Shown here: in pieces, positions 41,154-49,196 of the stretch | Layout of the letters: every line of letters starts with the position of its first letter | How positions within the stretch are numbered: the first letter of the stretch is position 1 | Source: Dehalococcoides mccartyi | GTDB lineage: Bacteria > Chloroflexota > Dehalococcoidia > Dehalococcoidales > Dehalococcoidaceae | Reading direction: 5' to 3' | Assembly: GCF_001889305.1 (NCBI RefSeq) | Contig: NZ_CP013074.1 | Span: forward strand, 992,001 to 1,056,000 | Length of the DNA: 64,000 nucleotides | Notes under the pieces: model-generated | The model's input: the letters and a program-made list of their open reading frames with translations, nothing else | What the model was told of the DNA's origin: nothing | The model's database searches: none | Position numbers and translations under genes: made by a program

Positions 41154-41352
41154 AGATATAGAATGCGAATTTGGTTCTACCGGTGATATGGTAACAGCCT
41201 TGCAAGACAAACCTGTATCCACACTCAAGAAAATCCTCTGGATATTGATTAAGGATAACCATCCGGATATGACTCCAGATAGCATTGGGCGAATGGTGGA
41301 ATATCAAGACATAGAACGGCTCAATGAGTCCATTGCTGAAGTCCTGAAGTGA
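41065..41352 (+). CDS. Putative tail assembly chaperone
   Basis: 95 aa. LGETLFTLSPLNLNVLEDIE resembles the gpG-type chaperone. Starts inside the previous gene and is read +1 relative to it. GGAAG lies 5 nt before the ATG, so it probably initiates independently. Precedes the tape measure by 7 nt. Confidence 0.6.
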   Translation: MSLNQDPKLKQIQLGETLFTLSPLNLNVLEDIECEFGSTGDMVTALQDKPVSTLKKILWILIKDNHPDMTPDSIGRMVEYQDIERLNESIAEVLK

Positions 41353-41359
41353 GGTAATT

Positions 41360-42601
41360 ATGGCTAAGTCTATTGCCGATTTGGTTATTAAAATAGGTGC
41401 AGATACCAAGGATATGGAAGCCGGTATTTCTTCTGCCCAAGTTAAACTACAGAAACTATCTGAAGGTGCAAAAAAAACTGGCATAGGACTGATGGCTGTT
41501 GGAACTGCGGTAACTGGCCTAGGTGTAGCTGCGGTTAAATCCTACGCCGAAACTGGTGATGCACTTTCAAAAATGGCTACCAGAACAGGCATCAGTGCAC
41601 AGGCATTATCAGAGTTGAAATATGCAGCTCAGATGTCCGGGAGCAGTATTGAAGACCTTGAAACTAGTGTTAAGCGTATGCAGATGTTCATGGCAGACGC
41701 AGCTGAAGGTTCAACACTCGCTACCGAAACACTGGATAAATTAGGATTAAAACTAACAGACCTCCAAGGATTAAACCAAGAAGACCAGTTTTTAAAATTG
41801 TCTTATGCCTTGGCAGATGTGGATGACGCGGGCCAGAGAGCCGCACTGGCCTTTGATTTATTTGGTAAAAGCGGAACTGACTTGCTCCCTATGTTTGCTG
41901 ATGGCTCAGCTGCTCTAGCATTATTGCGACAAGAGGCAAACGACCTCGGAGTTACAATGGATGATGTCAGTGCCAACAGGGCAGCCGAACTCGGTGATTC
42001 AATTGAAAAATTAAAAACTACCTTTGACGGCATGAAAGTTCAGATAGGAGAAGCACTCGCCCCAGCAGTGATCAATTTAGCAAACAGTTTTACCGAAAAA
42101 CTAAAACCAGCTATCGCATGGTTATCAGAACACCCTGAAGCCACAGAAGCATTTATTAAATTTGGGCTTGCATTTGTGGGTGTTGGCGGTCTCCTGTTGA
42201 TAATCCCCCGGATTGTTCAAGCTTTTAGAGCTATCAAAATAGCCATCATGGAAGTAAGCGCCGCCTTAATATTCCTTCAGACTTTGACAGGAGTTGGTCT
42301 TGTAAAGGCTTTAGTTGGAGTTGCAGCGGCAGGTGCGATTATTTTTGGCATGAATAAGGTCGTAGAGGCTAACACAGAAGATATACCGGGATTTGCAGAC
42401 GGGGGTATTGTAACTAAACCCACACTGGCGATGGTTGGAGAGGCAGGTCCCGAAGCGATAACCCCTCTCGGACAAGGATTTGGTAATACGGTAAATGTTA
42501 CTGTTCAGGGTTCGGTCATAGCAGAACATGACCTTGCTCAAAGTATTCGCTCTGCCCTGCTACAAGATAAATCCCGTAATGCCAATTTAGGGCTGGCTTA
42601 A
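41360..42601 (+). CDS. Tail tape measure protein (short)
   Basis: 413 aa. Helical N-terminus (MAKSIADLVIKIGADTKDME) followed by an aminoglycan-like TMP core (RTGISAQALSELKYAAQMSG), hydrophobic stretches (FGLAFVGVGGLLLIIPRIV and LVKALVGVAAAGAIIFGM) and the C-terminal DGGIVTKPTLAMVGEAGPEA, a standard TMP end. The short length predicts a short tail. Confidence 0.88.
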   Translation: MAKSIADLVIKIGADTKDMEAGISSAQVKLQKLSEGAKKTGIGLMAVGTAVTGLGVAAVKSYAETGDALSKMATRTGISAQALSELKYAAQMSGSSIEDLETSVKRMQMFMADAAEGSTLATETLDKLGLKLTDLQGLNQEDQFLKLSYALADVDDAGQRAALAFDLFGKSGTDLLPMFADGSAALALLRQEANDLGVTMDDVSANRAAELGDSIEKLKTTFDGMKVQIGEALAPAVINLANSFTEKLKPAIAWLSEHPEATEAFIKFGLAFVGVGGLLLIIPRIVQAFRAIKIAIMEVSAALIFLQTLTGVGLVKALVGVAAAGAIIFGMNKVVEANTEDIPGFADGGIVTKPTLAMVGEAGPEAITPLGQGFGNTVNVTVQGSVIAEHDLAQSIRSALLQDKSRNANLGLA

Positions 42602-42602
42602 T

Positions 42603-43847
42603 ATGATATTACCTACTATTCAAGTAAGAATTGCTTTTGAGAGTGCACCTTTTGCCGAAGTGCCTATTTGGACAGATGTTACTACTGACGCTATCTCTTT
42701 CTCTACCCGGAGAGGCAGACAGAAACAACTAGACCGCATTGAGTGCGGCGTAGCTACTGTTATACTTAACAATTCAAGCGGTAATTACTGGCCCAATAAT
42801 ACCGGCGGGGTTTACTATCCCAATATCCAACCTTGGAAGCGTATAAACATCCGGGCTACTTATAACGGCACAACTTATGACGTTTTTACAGGCTTTATTG
42901 AGGCATGGAGACCAACTTGGGCAGGCACAGGTGGCATGGGGCCTATGGTGCAGTTGACCTGTGCTGACCTTCAAAAGTCAATTTCTCTCTGTAATCTCAA
43001 TGATATTACCGGGTATTCTGAAGAAAAGAGCGGGGCTAGAATAGATAATGTTTTGGATGATATCGGCTGGCCAAATTTGGCAACAGATGATTATTGGAAG
43101 TTAGGCACATCAACTCTAGACATTGATACTCTACTTGCTTATCGTGATAGATTTACCGATACAGGCCAATCATCCATTCAGGCAAGTGGTGCGCTGGGAA
43201 ATGTCAACGCAATGGAACATATCTACTCGGTTATTCAGACAGAGATGGGCATCTTCTATATCGGTACAGACGGAAACCCCAAGTTTCAAGATAGGTACGC
43301 AAGGCTAAAAGAACCATATCTGACCAGCCAAGCTACGTTTGGAGATGATAACGGAGAAAACCACTACCACGTATTAGACCCTGTGTATGATGACTCCGAT
43401 ATTTTTAACGATATCCGGTTAACTCGTACAGGTGGCAGTGAGCAAGTGTCATCTGATGTTACCAGCCAGTCTGATTATGGAATACGCACTTTGTCAAGAA
43501 ACAACCTGCTTATGACTACTGACGATGAGGCACTTGACCAGGCGAATTATCTGAAGGGTAAATACGCAAATCCCAATCTTAGTTTTAAACGCATGGATAT
43601 TTGTCCCATGCGAGACCCTGATAATTTATTCCCGAAGGTGCTTTCATACGATATTTCTACACGCATAACACTCCGGCTTAATCAAGCATCCATTGACCAA
43701 GATTATCACATTGAAGGTATTAATCATCAGTACGCTACCAATAAGGCGGCATGGGTAACACAGTGGCAATTATTTGACGCCGATACCCAGTCATATTGGG
43801 TACTTAATGCAACCAAACTAGGCGAAACCTCAAGATTAGCATATTAA
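42603..43847 (+). CDS. Tail tip/hub-like structural protein
   Basis: 414 aa following the tape measure by 1 nt. Segments such as TVILNNSSGNYWPNNTGG, WKRINIRATYNGTTYDVFTG and MEHIYSVIQTEMGIFYIGTD recall tail proteins that combine distal tail and hub functions. Probably part of the tail tip; no enzymatic motif seen. Confidence 0.65.
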   Translation: MILPTIQVRIAFESAPFAEVPIWTDVTTDAISFSTRRGRQKQLDRIECGVATVILNNSSGNYWPNNTGGVYYPNIQPWKRINIRATYNGTTYDVFTGFIEAWRPTWAGTGGMGPMVQLTCADLQKSISLCNLNDITGYSEEKSGARIDNVLDDIGWPNLATDDYWKLGTSTLDIDTLLAYRDRFTDTGQSSIQASGALGNVNAMEHIYSVIQTEMGIFYIGTDGNPKFQDRYARLKEPYLTSQATFGDDNGENHYHVLDPVYDDSDIFNDIRLTRTGGSEQVSSDVTSQSDYGIRTLSRNNLLMTTDDEALDQANYLKGKYANPNLSFKRMDICPMRDPDNLFPKVLSYDISTRITLRLNQASIDQDYHIEGINHQYATNKAAWVTQWQLFDADTQSYWVLNATKLGETSRLAY

Positions 43848-43859
43848 GGAGATTTGAAA

Positions 43860-44282
43860 ATGAGTTGGACAGAACCACGCACTTGGGTAACAGGTGAGAT
43901 AGTAACCGCTGCACAGCTGAATGAACAAGTTAGGGATAATATAGATTTTGTCCATGACGCATTACCCAGCAATACCCAGACAGTTACCAGTAATGTCTTG
44001 GGTACTGTATATCAAAACACCACATCGGCAATGAAGTTCGTGACTGTTACTATAGGCCATATATTAGCTGGTGCTGGACAATCAGCTAGAAACGTAGCAT
44101 ACGTTAAAAGCACCAGTTCACCTGATACAGAGGTCGCAGAAATTTATTCGGAGTATGGCTCTGCGATAACCAGTTATAGGTTAAGTATGACTTTCTGCGT
44201 GCCGGCCGGTTATTACTACAAGGTAACAGACGAGGATAGCGGAGGCGGTACGTCTACTCTCTTGAAATGGACAGAGTGGTAA
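43860..44282 (+). CDS. Small tail fibre or tip protein
   Basis: 140 aa from ATG 43860. The start MSWTEPRTWVTGEIVTAAQL, then NEQVRDNIDFV, is a frequent phage tail fibre N-terminus. The rest is beta-rich. Host-recognition role inferred from position. Confidence 0.65.
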   Translation: MSWTEPRTWVTGEIVTAAQLNEQVRDNIDFVHDALPSNTQTVTSNVLGTVYQNTTSAMKFVTVTIGHILAGAGQSARNVAYVKSTSSPDTEVAEIYSEYGSAITSYRLSMTFCVPAGYYYKVTDEDSGGGTSTLLKWTEW

Positions 44283-44286
44283 TGAA

Positions 44287-44502
44287 ATGAACTTCCGAAA
44301 TTTCTTAACGATATTCTTCTTGATTTTCTTTTTGGTCTGGTGCAGTGCCGTTGTTTATTGGGCTACTAACTACGGGTTGGATACAATGGAAGCCCTGGGT
44401 ATCGGAGCATCAATCGGTTATTTTCTCAAGATGATTGGCGATGCATGGCAGTTTTACTTCCGTAAGAAGCCTTCAGCCGATACTACAAACGTAATCAAGT
44501 AA
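44287..44502 (+). CDS. Small membrane protein, holin candidate
   Basis: 71 aa with two hydrophobic segments (FLTIFFLIFFLVWCSAVVYW and ALGIGASIGYFLKMIGDAW) and a charged C-terminus. Size, topology and position after the tail genes fit a class II holin. Confidence 0.55.
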   Translation: MNFRNFLTIFFLIFFLVWCSAVVYWATNYGLDTMEALGIGASIGYFLKMIGDAWQFYFRKKPSADTTNVIK

Positions 44503-44560
44503 CCTCTCAAAGCTATTAACCTCTACAATCAAAATCTAGCCACTTTATAAGGCGGTGCGT

Positions 44561-45100
44561 ATGTTTCCTTATGCTGATACTCCAAGAATAGGCAGTCTTG
44601 TTATCTGGGGGAAGTCAGGGCGGTTGGCGTGGATACTTGCATGGGCTATCCGCCTCTTTGACCCAGACCCTTGGATAAGGGAAAACTATAAAACATGGTG
44701 GGATTCATGGCATACCTCTCAAATAGTTGACCAAACTGACAAAGACGGCTGGATACTTGACGAGGCTGCCGGCTCAGGTGATAGGCGCATACCGCTGAAA
44801 GACCTTAAAGGGCCGTACATAGTTATCAACTGGCTGCCGGATAATATCACTGCTGAAGAATGCCAGAATTTTATAAACGAGTTTCAGGGCTTCAGGTATG
44901 ATGCACTGGCTTATCTCTGGGTAGCCCTTAACCGCTTAAGCCGGAATATCTTTCCTCGGATAGCTGATAACAGGCATATGTGCTGGGAGCGGACAGCTGA
45001 CTTCTGTAATTTCATGGGACACCCTATTTGCCATGTATACGAAATGGCTTATATGCCGTTGATGATAGAACGCTATGCGATGAGGTGTGGCCATGACTAA
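44561..45100 (+). CDS. Permuted NlpC/P60 (papain-like) hydrolase candidate
   Basis: 179 aa from ATG 44561. GSLVIWGKSGRLAWILAWAI at the start, His in SWHTSQIVDQ, and later MCWERTADFCNFMGH with a Cys. This His-before-Cys order is that of permuted NlpC/P60 (YiiX/YebB-like) enzymes. It could cut a cell-surface amide or ester, taking the place of the endolysin. Confidence 0.6.
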   Translation: MFPYADTPRIGSLVIWGKSGRLAWILAWAIRLFDPDPWIRENYKTWWDSWHTSQIVDQTDKDGWILDEAAGSGDRRIPLKDLKGPYIVINWLPDNITAEECQNFINEFQGFRYDALAYLWVALNRLSRNIFPRIADNRHMCWERTADFCNFMGHPICHVYEMAYMPLMIERYAMRCGHD

Positions 45101-45341
45101 AGAAGAACAAAAGCAGATAAATGACCTGGCGGTGGTAGTTGCCCGGATTGATGAACGCACAATAAACATTGAGAAAACTCTGGTAAACATGAACAAGGCA
45201 ATTGATAAGGCCCAGAATAGAGCAGACGAGGCCTGTTATAAAGCTAACAAGGCTCAAACTCAGTTATCTACCCTTAAGTGGGTGGGCGGTTTTATAGCCG
45301 CTCTGCTGGGGGCTTTAGGAGGCTGGCTTGGCAGGGGGTAA
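45093..45341 (+). CDS. Coiled-coil membrane protein, XhlA-like holin accessory candidate
   Basis: 82 aa from ATG 45093, overlapping the previous gene by 8 nt. A coiled coil (INDLAVVVARIDERTINIEK and following heptads) leads into a single Gly-rich membrane segment (WVGGFIAALLGALGGWLG), the layout of hemolysin XhlA. Confidence 0.65.
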   Translation: MTKEEQKQINDLAVVVARIDERTINIEKTLVNMNKAIDKAQNRADEACYKANKAQTQLSTLKWVGGFIAALLGALGGWLGRG

Positions 45342-45342
45342 G

Positions 45343-45729
45343 ATGAAACAGATTGTTATGACCGCCGAGGAAGTCTTTAGCATCCTGAATAAACTCCATG
45401 TAAAAACCATTATGATTGACGATGAACTCCTATATTATCTCGCTGAGGAAGACTGGTTGCCTATACTTAAAGAGGCATCAGCAAATCTCCCCCCGTATCA
45501 ACCAGACCGCTTTGACTGTGATAACTTTGCGATAGCTGTAATTGCCCACATATCTGAAAAGTACCAGCTGAACAGTTGCGGTATGGCCAGAGGAGAAAGT
45601 CCGGGTGGTTATCACGCATGGAACATTATACTGACCGAGCATGGCCCGAAATTCTTTGAGCCTCAGACAGGTAAACTATTTGAATTCAACGAGGGCGGAT
45701 ATTCCGCTGACTTCGTTTACTTCGGGTAA
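45343..45729 (+). CDS. Papain-fold protein of the phage lectin-like/agglutinin C-terminal type
   Basis: 128 aa from ATG 45343. Cys in DRFDCDNFAIAVIAH, His in SPGGYHAWNIIL, and a following FEPQTGKLFEF, the Cys-His-acidic order of a papain-like protease. Related domains occur at the end of several phage lysis regions. It may act with the preceding gene at the envelope. Confidence 0.6.
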   Translation: MKQIVMTAEEVFSILNKLHVKTIMIDDELLYYLAEEDWLPILKEASANLPPYQPDRFDCDNFAIAVIAHISEKYQLNSCGMARGESPGGYHAWNIILTEHGPKFFEPQTGKLFEFNEGGYSADFVYFG

Positions 45730-46296
45730 TTAACCAATATCGAATTTAAAATTAGGTGGCGGAGAAAATCGCTTTAAATCGAATGCCATTGCTCTTATCT
45801 TATTATCTTTGTCTTTATCAGTCATAAGTTCAAATCCATTTTTCTCATAAAATCCCACCACATGGGAATAAGCATCTACAGTAATCCACCTACAGCCTGT
45901 CCTATTATCGGTCATAAATAAAGCCTTCACCATATTAAGCAAATGAGTTCCTACGCCATGTTGTTGGAATGGTTGATTGACACCAAATCGTGTCAACTTT
46001 ACCGCTGGCAAAGAAGGATATTTCTTAACATCTGCATTAGTTATAAAACTTCTGTAATCTTTAAAACTAATTGAATCATTACAGAAATCTAATAATGCGA
46101 CTGGTACTCCTAATTGAGTAGAAGATTGAAGGCAATAAGACTGAGCAATCAGTTGTTCTTTATGGGGTATTGACTCATTGTGGAAATAGTCATTTAAGTC
46201 ATCATCACCACAATCAAACGAAGAGCAAATCGAATGGTCTTTTATTTTTTGAAGCAGCCATATACCGCTTTTACAGCTATTTCTTTGAAGAAGCAT
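45730..46296 (-). CDS. GNAT-family acetyltransferase, TacT/AtaT-like toxin candidate
   Basis: 188 aa from ATG 46296 (ATG 46326 would overlap the upstream gene more). CGDDDLNDYFHNES near the N-terminus and the acetyl-CoA site RFGVNQPFQQHGVGTHLLN match tRNA-acetylating GNAT toxins. A YEKNGFELM motif lies near the C-terminus. A small gene precedes it on the same strand with a 20-nt overlap, as in toxin-antitoxin pairs. Confidence 0.75.
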   Translation of the reverse strand: MLLQRNSCKSGIWLLQKIKDHSICSSFDCGDDDLNDYFHNESIPHKEQLIAQSYCLQSSTQLGVPVALLDFCNDSISFKDYRSFITNADVKKYPSLPAVKLTRFGVNQPFQQHGVGTHLLNMVKALFMTDNRTGCRWITVDAYSHVVGFYEKNGFELMTDKDKDNKIRAMAFDLKRFSPPPNFKFDIG

Positions 46297-46441
46297 ATTC
46301 TTTGACAAGTTTAGCCACTTGGTCAAGCTTTGGAGTAGGTATTATACTTACTGGTTTATTCTCATTCTCGTGCATTCTAGTAAGAAAACTAGCAGCTTCT
46401 TTACCACGCAATACTGGAGTAGGAGAAATTGGTAATGCCAT
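46277..46441 (-). CDS. Small putative antitoxin paired with GNAT protein
   Basis: 54 aa, ATG at 46439-46441 with GGAGGA upstream. Product starts MALPISPTPVLRGKEAASFL and ends PTPKLDQVAKLVKEYASSKK. Not a classic DUF1778 ribbon-helix-helix, but the layout (small gene first, overlapping the GNAT) is that of an antitoxin. Assignment rests on context. Confidence 0.6.
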   Translation of the reverse strand: MALPISPTPVLRGKEAASFLTRMHENENKPVSIIPTPKLDQVAKLVKEYASSKK

Positions 46442-46475
46442 ATTTAGTGTCCTCCTCTCATGAAGGGTTAACTAT

Positions 46476-46503
46476 ACTATACTCTTGTCAATACCCTTGT
46501 CAA
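46476..46503 (-). promoter_or_regulatory. Promoter of GNAT toxin-antitoxin-like pair
   Basis: Minus strand TTGACA (46498-46503), 16-nt spacer, TATAGT (46476-46481). A second TTGACA lies within the spacer, giving the direct repeat TATTGACAAG-like units that may be an operator. Confidence 0.65.
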
Positions 46504-46578
46504 CATTATACATGGTTATATAACATATATATACATTATACCGAGTCAAAAACCTGCATATCAGCACTGGTACAGCAA

Positions 46579-46604
46579 AGCCCCCATAACGGGGGCTACT
46601 TTTT
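46579..46604. terminator. Terminator at right end of prophage
   Basis: Stem AGCCCCC/GGGGGCT, loop ATAAC, then ACTTTTT on the plus strand. On the minus strand it directly follows the stop codon of the phage-form integrase C-terminus, so in the circular phage it ends the int transcript. Confidence 0.75.
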
Positions 46605-46677
46605 GCATGCCCGGCGAATATACACTCCATCCGGTATCTTAACTGAGACTGTGAATGATAGTCTGTTGGCTACTACG
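46596..46677 (-). other. Alternative integrase C-terminal coding segment (used in excised circle)
   Basis: When attL and attR recombine to attP, the integrase frame runs from the core (codons W R P Q G) into this stretch: 26 more residues starting VVANRLSFTVSVKIPDGVYI and ending RRACKK, then TAG at 46596-46598 and a terminator hairpin. In the integrated state it is separated from the gene by 35 kb and has no start. The predicted circular-form protein has 541 aa instead of 523. Confidence 0.7.
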
Positions 46678-46691
46678 CCCTGGGGTCGCCA
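46678..46691 (+). repeat. attR core (14 bp)
   Basis: CCCTGGGGTCGCCA, identical to attL. Host DNA resumes at 46692. From there to 46953 no gene was recognised; TATAAT at 46901-46906 is a possible -10 for the next gene. Confidence 0.9.
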
Positions 46692-46953
46692 TTGAGCTTC
46701 TTTTTACCTTCAGTTACCAGAGTATACCACATTGCCGGTTTGTCATTTTCCCGTAGTGTTTTATTCATCTCCTGCCACCCTAATTCTAACGGATATATCT
46801 TAAAACTATCAGTTTCATCATATTTTTAAAGAATATTTTTAATAATGTGCATTTCGATATATATGCGTTCTCAAATAATAAATTTTCCGCAAGCCTTTCT
46901 TATAATGCAATGATAGGCTAAAATATTTCCAGAGTACTCTTAAGGAGCTACCA

Positions 46954-47196
46954 ATGGAAAAAGAGAAATTTGAAATCGTAATTACCAGCCCTAATGCCAA
47001 AGAAGTAAAAACCATAACTATGGAAGGCACACTAGATGAGGCCAAGGCTAAAACAGACCAAATTGCCAGAGAACATATCGGCAGTATTGTCTCTGCTTTT
47101 ACCACTAACGGCTTCAAGTCGGTTTACCAGAAACACTACCTATCTGCTATCAAATGCCCCAAATGCGGGGAGATTATCCCCATAGAACACCTGTAA
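46954..47196 (+). CDS. Small zinc-site hypothetical protein (host)
   Basis: 80 aa. Beta-alpha start (KFEIVITSPNAKEVKTITME) and a C-terminal CPKCGEIIPIEHL half zinc ribbon. AAGGAG lies upstream. Followed by a terminator. Function unknown. Confidence 0.6.
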   Translation: MEKEKFEIVITSPNAKEVKTITMEGTLDEAKAKTDQIAREHIGSIVSAFTTNGFKSVYQKHYLSAIKCPKCGEIIPIEHL

Positions 47197-47221
47197 TTAT
47201 AAAAATATTTTCAAAAGAAAA

Positions 47222-47255
47222 AAGCTGCCTCTAGCTTAGCTGAAGGCAGCTTTTT
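47222..47255. terminator. Bidirectional terminator between convergent genes
   Basis: AAGCTGCCT/AGGCAGCTT stem with A run before and T run after. Confidence 0.8.
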
Positions 47256-47271
47256 GTTTCCCAGTTTGCAG

Positions 47272-47649
47272 TTATACCTGTGGCAAATAGGCTATCGCCT
47301 CTATTTCCACCATTATTTCAGGAAAAACCATACCGGCAATCACAGTAGACCGGGCAGGTTTAGTGCCGCTGAAAAAGACCGTATAAACACTATTCATTTT
47401 GGCAAAGTCTTCCTGATTTTTTAAAAATACGGTTGTCTTTACCACATCATCAAAAGAAGCTCCAGCTGTTTTAAGCAGTTCCGCCATTTTTTCCAGACAT
47501 CGCTTAGTCTGAGTCTCAACACTAGCTAAAGGTTTGCCGTCCGCATCAATATGGCCTATCTGACCCGAAATATACAGGTAATCACCTGCTTTTACCGCCA
47601 ATGAATAAGGCCCTTGTGCTCCGGGTGCTGAAAAATACTTTTTGCTCAT
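47272..47649 (-). CDS. ridA: RidA-family enamine/imine deaminase
   Basis: 125 aa from ATG 47649; an upstream GTG at 47688 lacks a ribosome site. Conserved FSAPGAQGPYSLAVKAGDYL, ISGQIGHIDADGK, the catalytic Arg in GTKPARSTV and MVEIEAIAYL at the end. RidA hydrolyses reactive 2-aminoacrylate from PLP enzymes such as threonine or serine dehydratase. Confidence 0.92.
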   Translation of the reverse strand: MSKKYFSAPGAQGPYSLAVKAGDYLYISGQIGHIDADGKPLASVETQTKRCLEKMAELLKTAGASFDDVVKTTVFLKNQEDFAKMNSVYTVFFSGTKPARSTVIAGMVFPEIMVEIEAIAYLPQV

Positions 47650-47779
47650 TTCCCATTCTTTCTTCTTTATTTTTTTCAAATTAGCCACCGTTCAGAGCAG
47701 CGTTTTAAAGCGTTGCTATAGCGGATTTTTAATTGTAGAATAACTTGTCTGAAATTACCAAATCATATGAGGTGTAAAA

Positions 47780-49105
47780 ATGACCGATGAAACCGGCAAA
47801 TCAGCCAAAGAATCCGCTGAAGAATATTTAAAAGTTACCCGTATAGCTCTTAAACAAGCTGAAGACCAAGCCAGAGCAGCAAAAAAAGCAGCTGAATCTG
47901 CGGCCAAAGACTCTCAAACAGCCATAGACAAAGCTGATGCTGCGGCCAAACAATATCAGGAAAATATGGAGAAATATACGGCACTGTACGCCCAAAAAGC
48001 CGAGGAAGCCAGCCGGCGTTCAGAGGAAATGATTGCCAAATATACAGACCTGTTTGAAAAAGCCATAAAACGGGCTGACGATACCAGCCGCTGGGCAAAA
48101 GATAACTGTGAAGAAGCAATACGCCAGACCAAAGAAGCTATGCTGCGCATAGAGGATGCCACCCGTTCAGCCAAGCAGTCTGCTTTGGACAGCATCCGCA
48201 CCGCCAAAGAAATGAGCGAAGAATGTATACGTGCCTCCCGTGATGCTGTTTCCCAGTCTGATGAAACTATAGACATGCTGAAAAAGACGGCTGATGTATC
48301 CGTAAGGGCTTCCGAATCTGCTCTGTTAAAGATGCAGGAAAACGGCGCCCGCATACGCGAGAATGTAGATACCAATGTAAAAAATTCAACTAAAGCCATT
48401 GCTGAAATGAATCAGCTCAGCCATAATTCTTCAGCAGAAATTTCAGAGCTGATAACCAGGCTTCAAAATGAAATCCGCAAAGCCGAAGCTATGAATGCCC
48501 AAATGAAGCATCTGGTAGATTCTTCTAATGCTCATCTGAAAGAAACTGTAGCCAGAGTTGAAGAGGTCCAGCAAAATACTGTACAGGCAGTAAAGCAGAT
48601 ACAGGAAACATCCCGCAAGGCTGCGGATGATGCTAAGACAGCCTCTAACAAAGCTGTTGAGGCTAGCCGCAAAGCAGCACAAGAAGTATCCCAGACTTGG
48701 GTCGGGGTATTTAAAGAATTTATCGGCAGTGTGGATACTTCAAAACAGGTTATAGCCGCCATTACCAAGCAGACAGCCGAAAAACTAGATGCTGTGGCCA
48801 GCGAACCGTCTGTTACCCGCCCGGCAATCTCACCCCGCCCTGCCCACCAGCCGCAAGCTGTAACACCTGAAACCGCAAAGGCAGATGCTACTACTGATGA
48901 GGTTAATGAACAAGCCGAATCCACATCAGAGGAAAATCCCTATTACTCTGAACCGGAAGAAAAGGATAACAAGGTAGACTTACCTGCCAAAGAGGTAAAT
49001 GAAGCAACCCAGAACCGTTTGGAATATCTGGCAAAAATGTATGCCGCCAACAAGGCCCGCCGCCAGAATGACCCCGGTGCCAAAGACACCGAAGATGACG
49101 ATTAA
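47780..49105 (+). CDS. Long Ala/Lys/Glu-rich coiled-coil protein, unknown function
   Basis: 441 aa. Residues about 10-330 are continuous heptad-rich helix with repeats such as SAKESAEEYLKVTRIALKQA and Ala-rich KKAAESAAKD. No signal peptide or membrane span. The last 110 residues are proline-rich and acidic (SPRPAHQPQAVTPETAKADA), likely disordered. It resembles cytoskeletal or surface-spacing coiled coils in composition. GAGGTG precedes the ATG. No family recognised. Confidence 0.65.
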   Translation: MTDETGKSAKESAEEYLKVTRIALKQAEDQARAAKKAAESAAKDSQTAIDKADAAAKQYQENMEKYTALYAQKAEEASRRSEEMIAKYTDLFEKAIKRADDTSRWAKDNCEEAIRQTKEAMLRIEDATRSAKQSALDSIRTAKEMSEECIRASRDAVSQSDETIDMLKKTADVSVRASESALLKMQENGARIRENVDTNVKNSTKAIAEMNQLSHNSSAEISELITRLQNEIRKAEAMNAQMKHLVDSSNAHLKETVARVEEVQQNTVQAVKQIQETSRKAADDAKTASNKAVEASRKAAQEVSQTWVGVFKEFIGSVDTSKQVIAAITKQTAEKLDAVASEPSVTRPAISPRPAHQPQAVTPETAKADATTDEVNEQAESTSEENPYYSEPEEKDNKVDLPAKEVNEATQNRLEYLAKMYAANKARRQNDPGAKDTEDDD

Positions 49106-49133
49106 TTTAACCGCATGAAATAGGTTTATATAC

Positions 49134-49163
49134 AAAGAGCCGTACTTTAAAGTACGGCTCTTT
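49134..49163. terminator. Bidirectional terminator
   Basis: Perfect 15-bp inverted repeat (aaagagccgtacttt / aaagtacggctcttt) with A and T ends, between convergent genes. Confidence 0.9.
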
Positions 49164-49196
49164 TATTGCAAATACAGATTCAGACAACAATCCCTG

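Larger units (their letters stand above)
11415..46691. mobile_element. Complete temperate siphophage-type prophage integrated in tRNA-Asp
   Basis: About 35.3 kb bounded by the 14-bp repeat CCCTGGGGTCGCCA. It carries a serine integrase next to attL, a CI-like repressor, a gp3-like excision factor candidate, replication genes, terS/terL, an HK97-type portal/protease/capsid set, connector proteins, tail tube, tape measure, hub and putative exit genes in canonical order. No broken structural gene was noticed, so it may be able to form particles. The tape measure has 413 aa, which suggests a short non-contractile tail (roughly 60 nm at 0.15 nm per residue). Confidence 0.95.

Noticed and set aside
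46673-46768. 31-codon minus-strand ORF crossing attR (starts MNKTLRENDKPAMWYTLVTE)
   Set aside because: Start codon sits directly on its AGGAG with no spacing, and the frame depends on the integration junction; likely chance.
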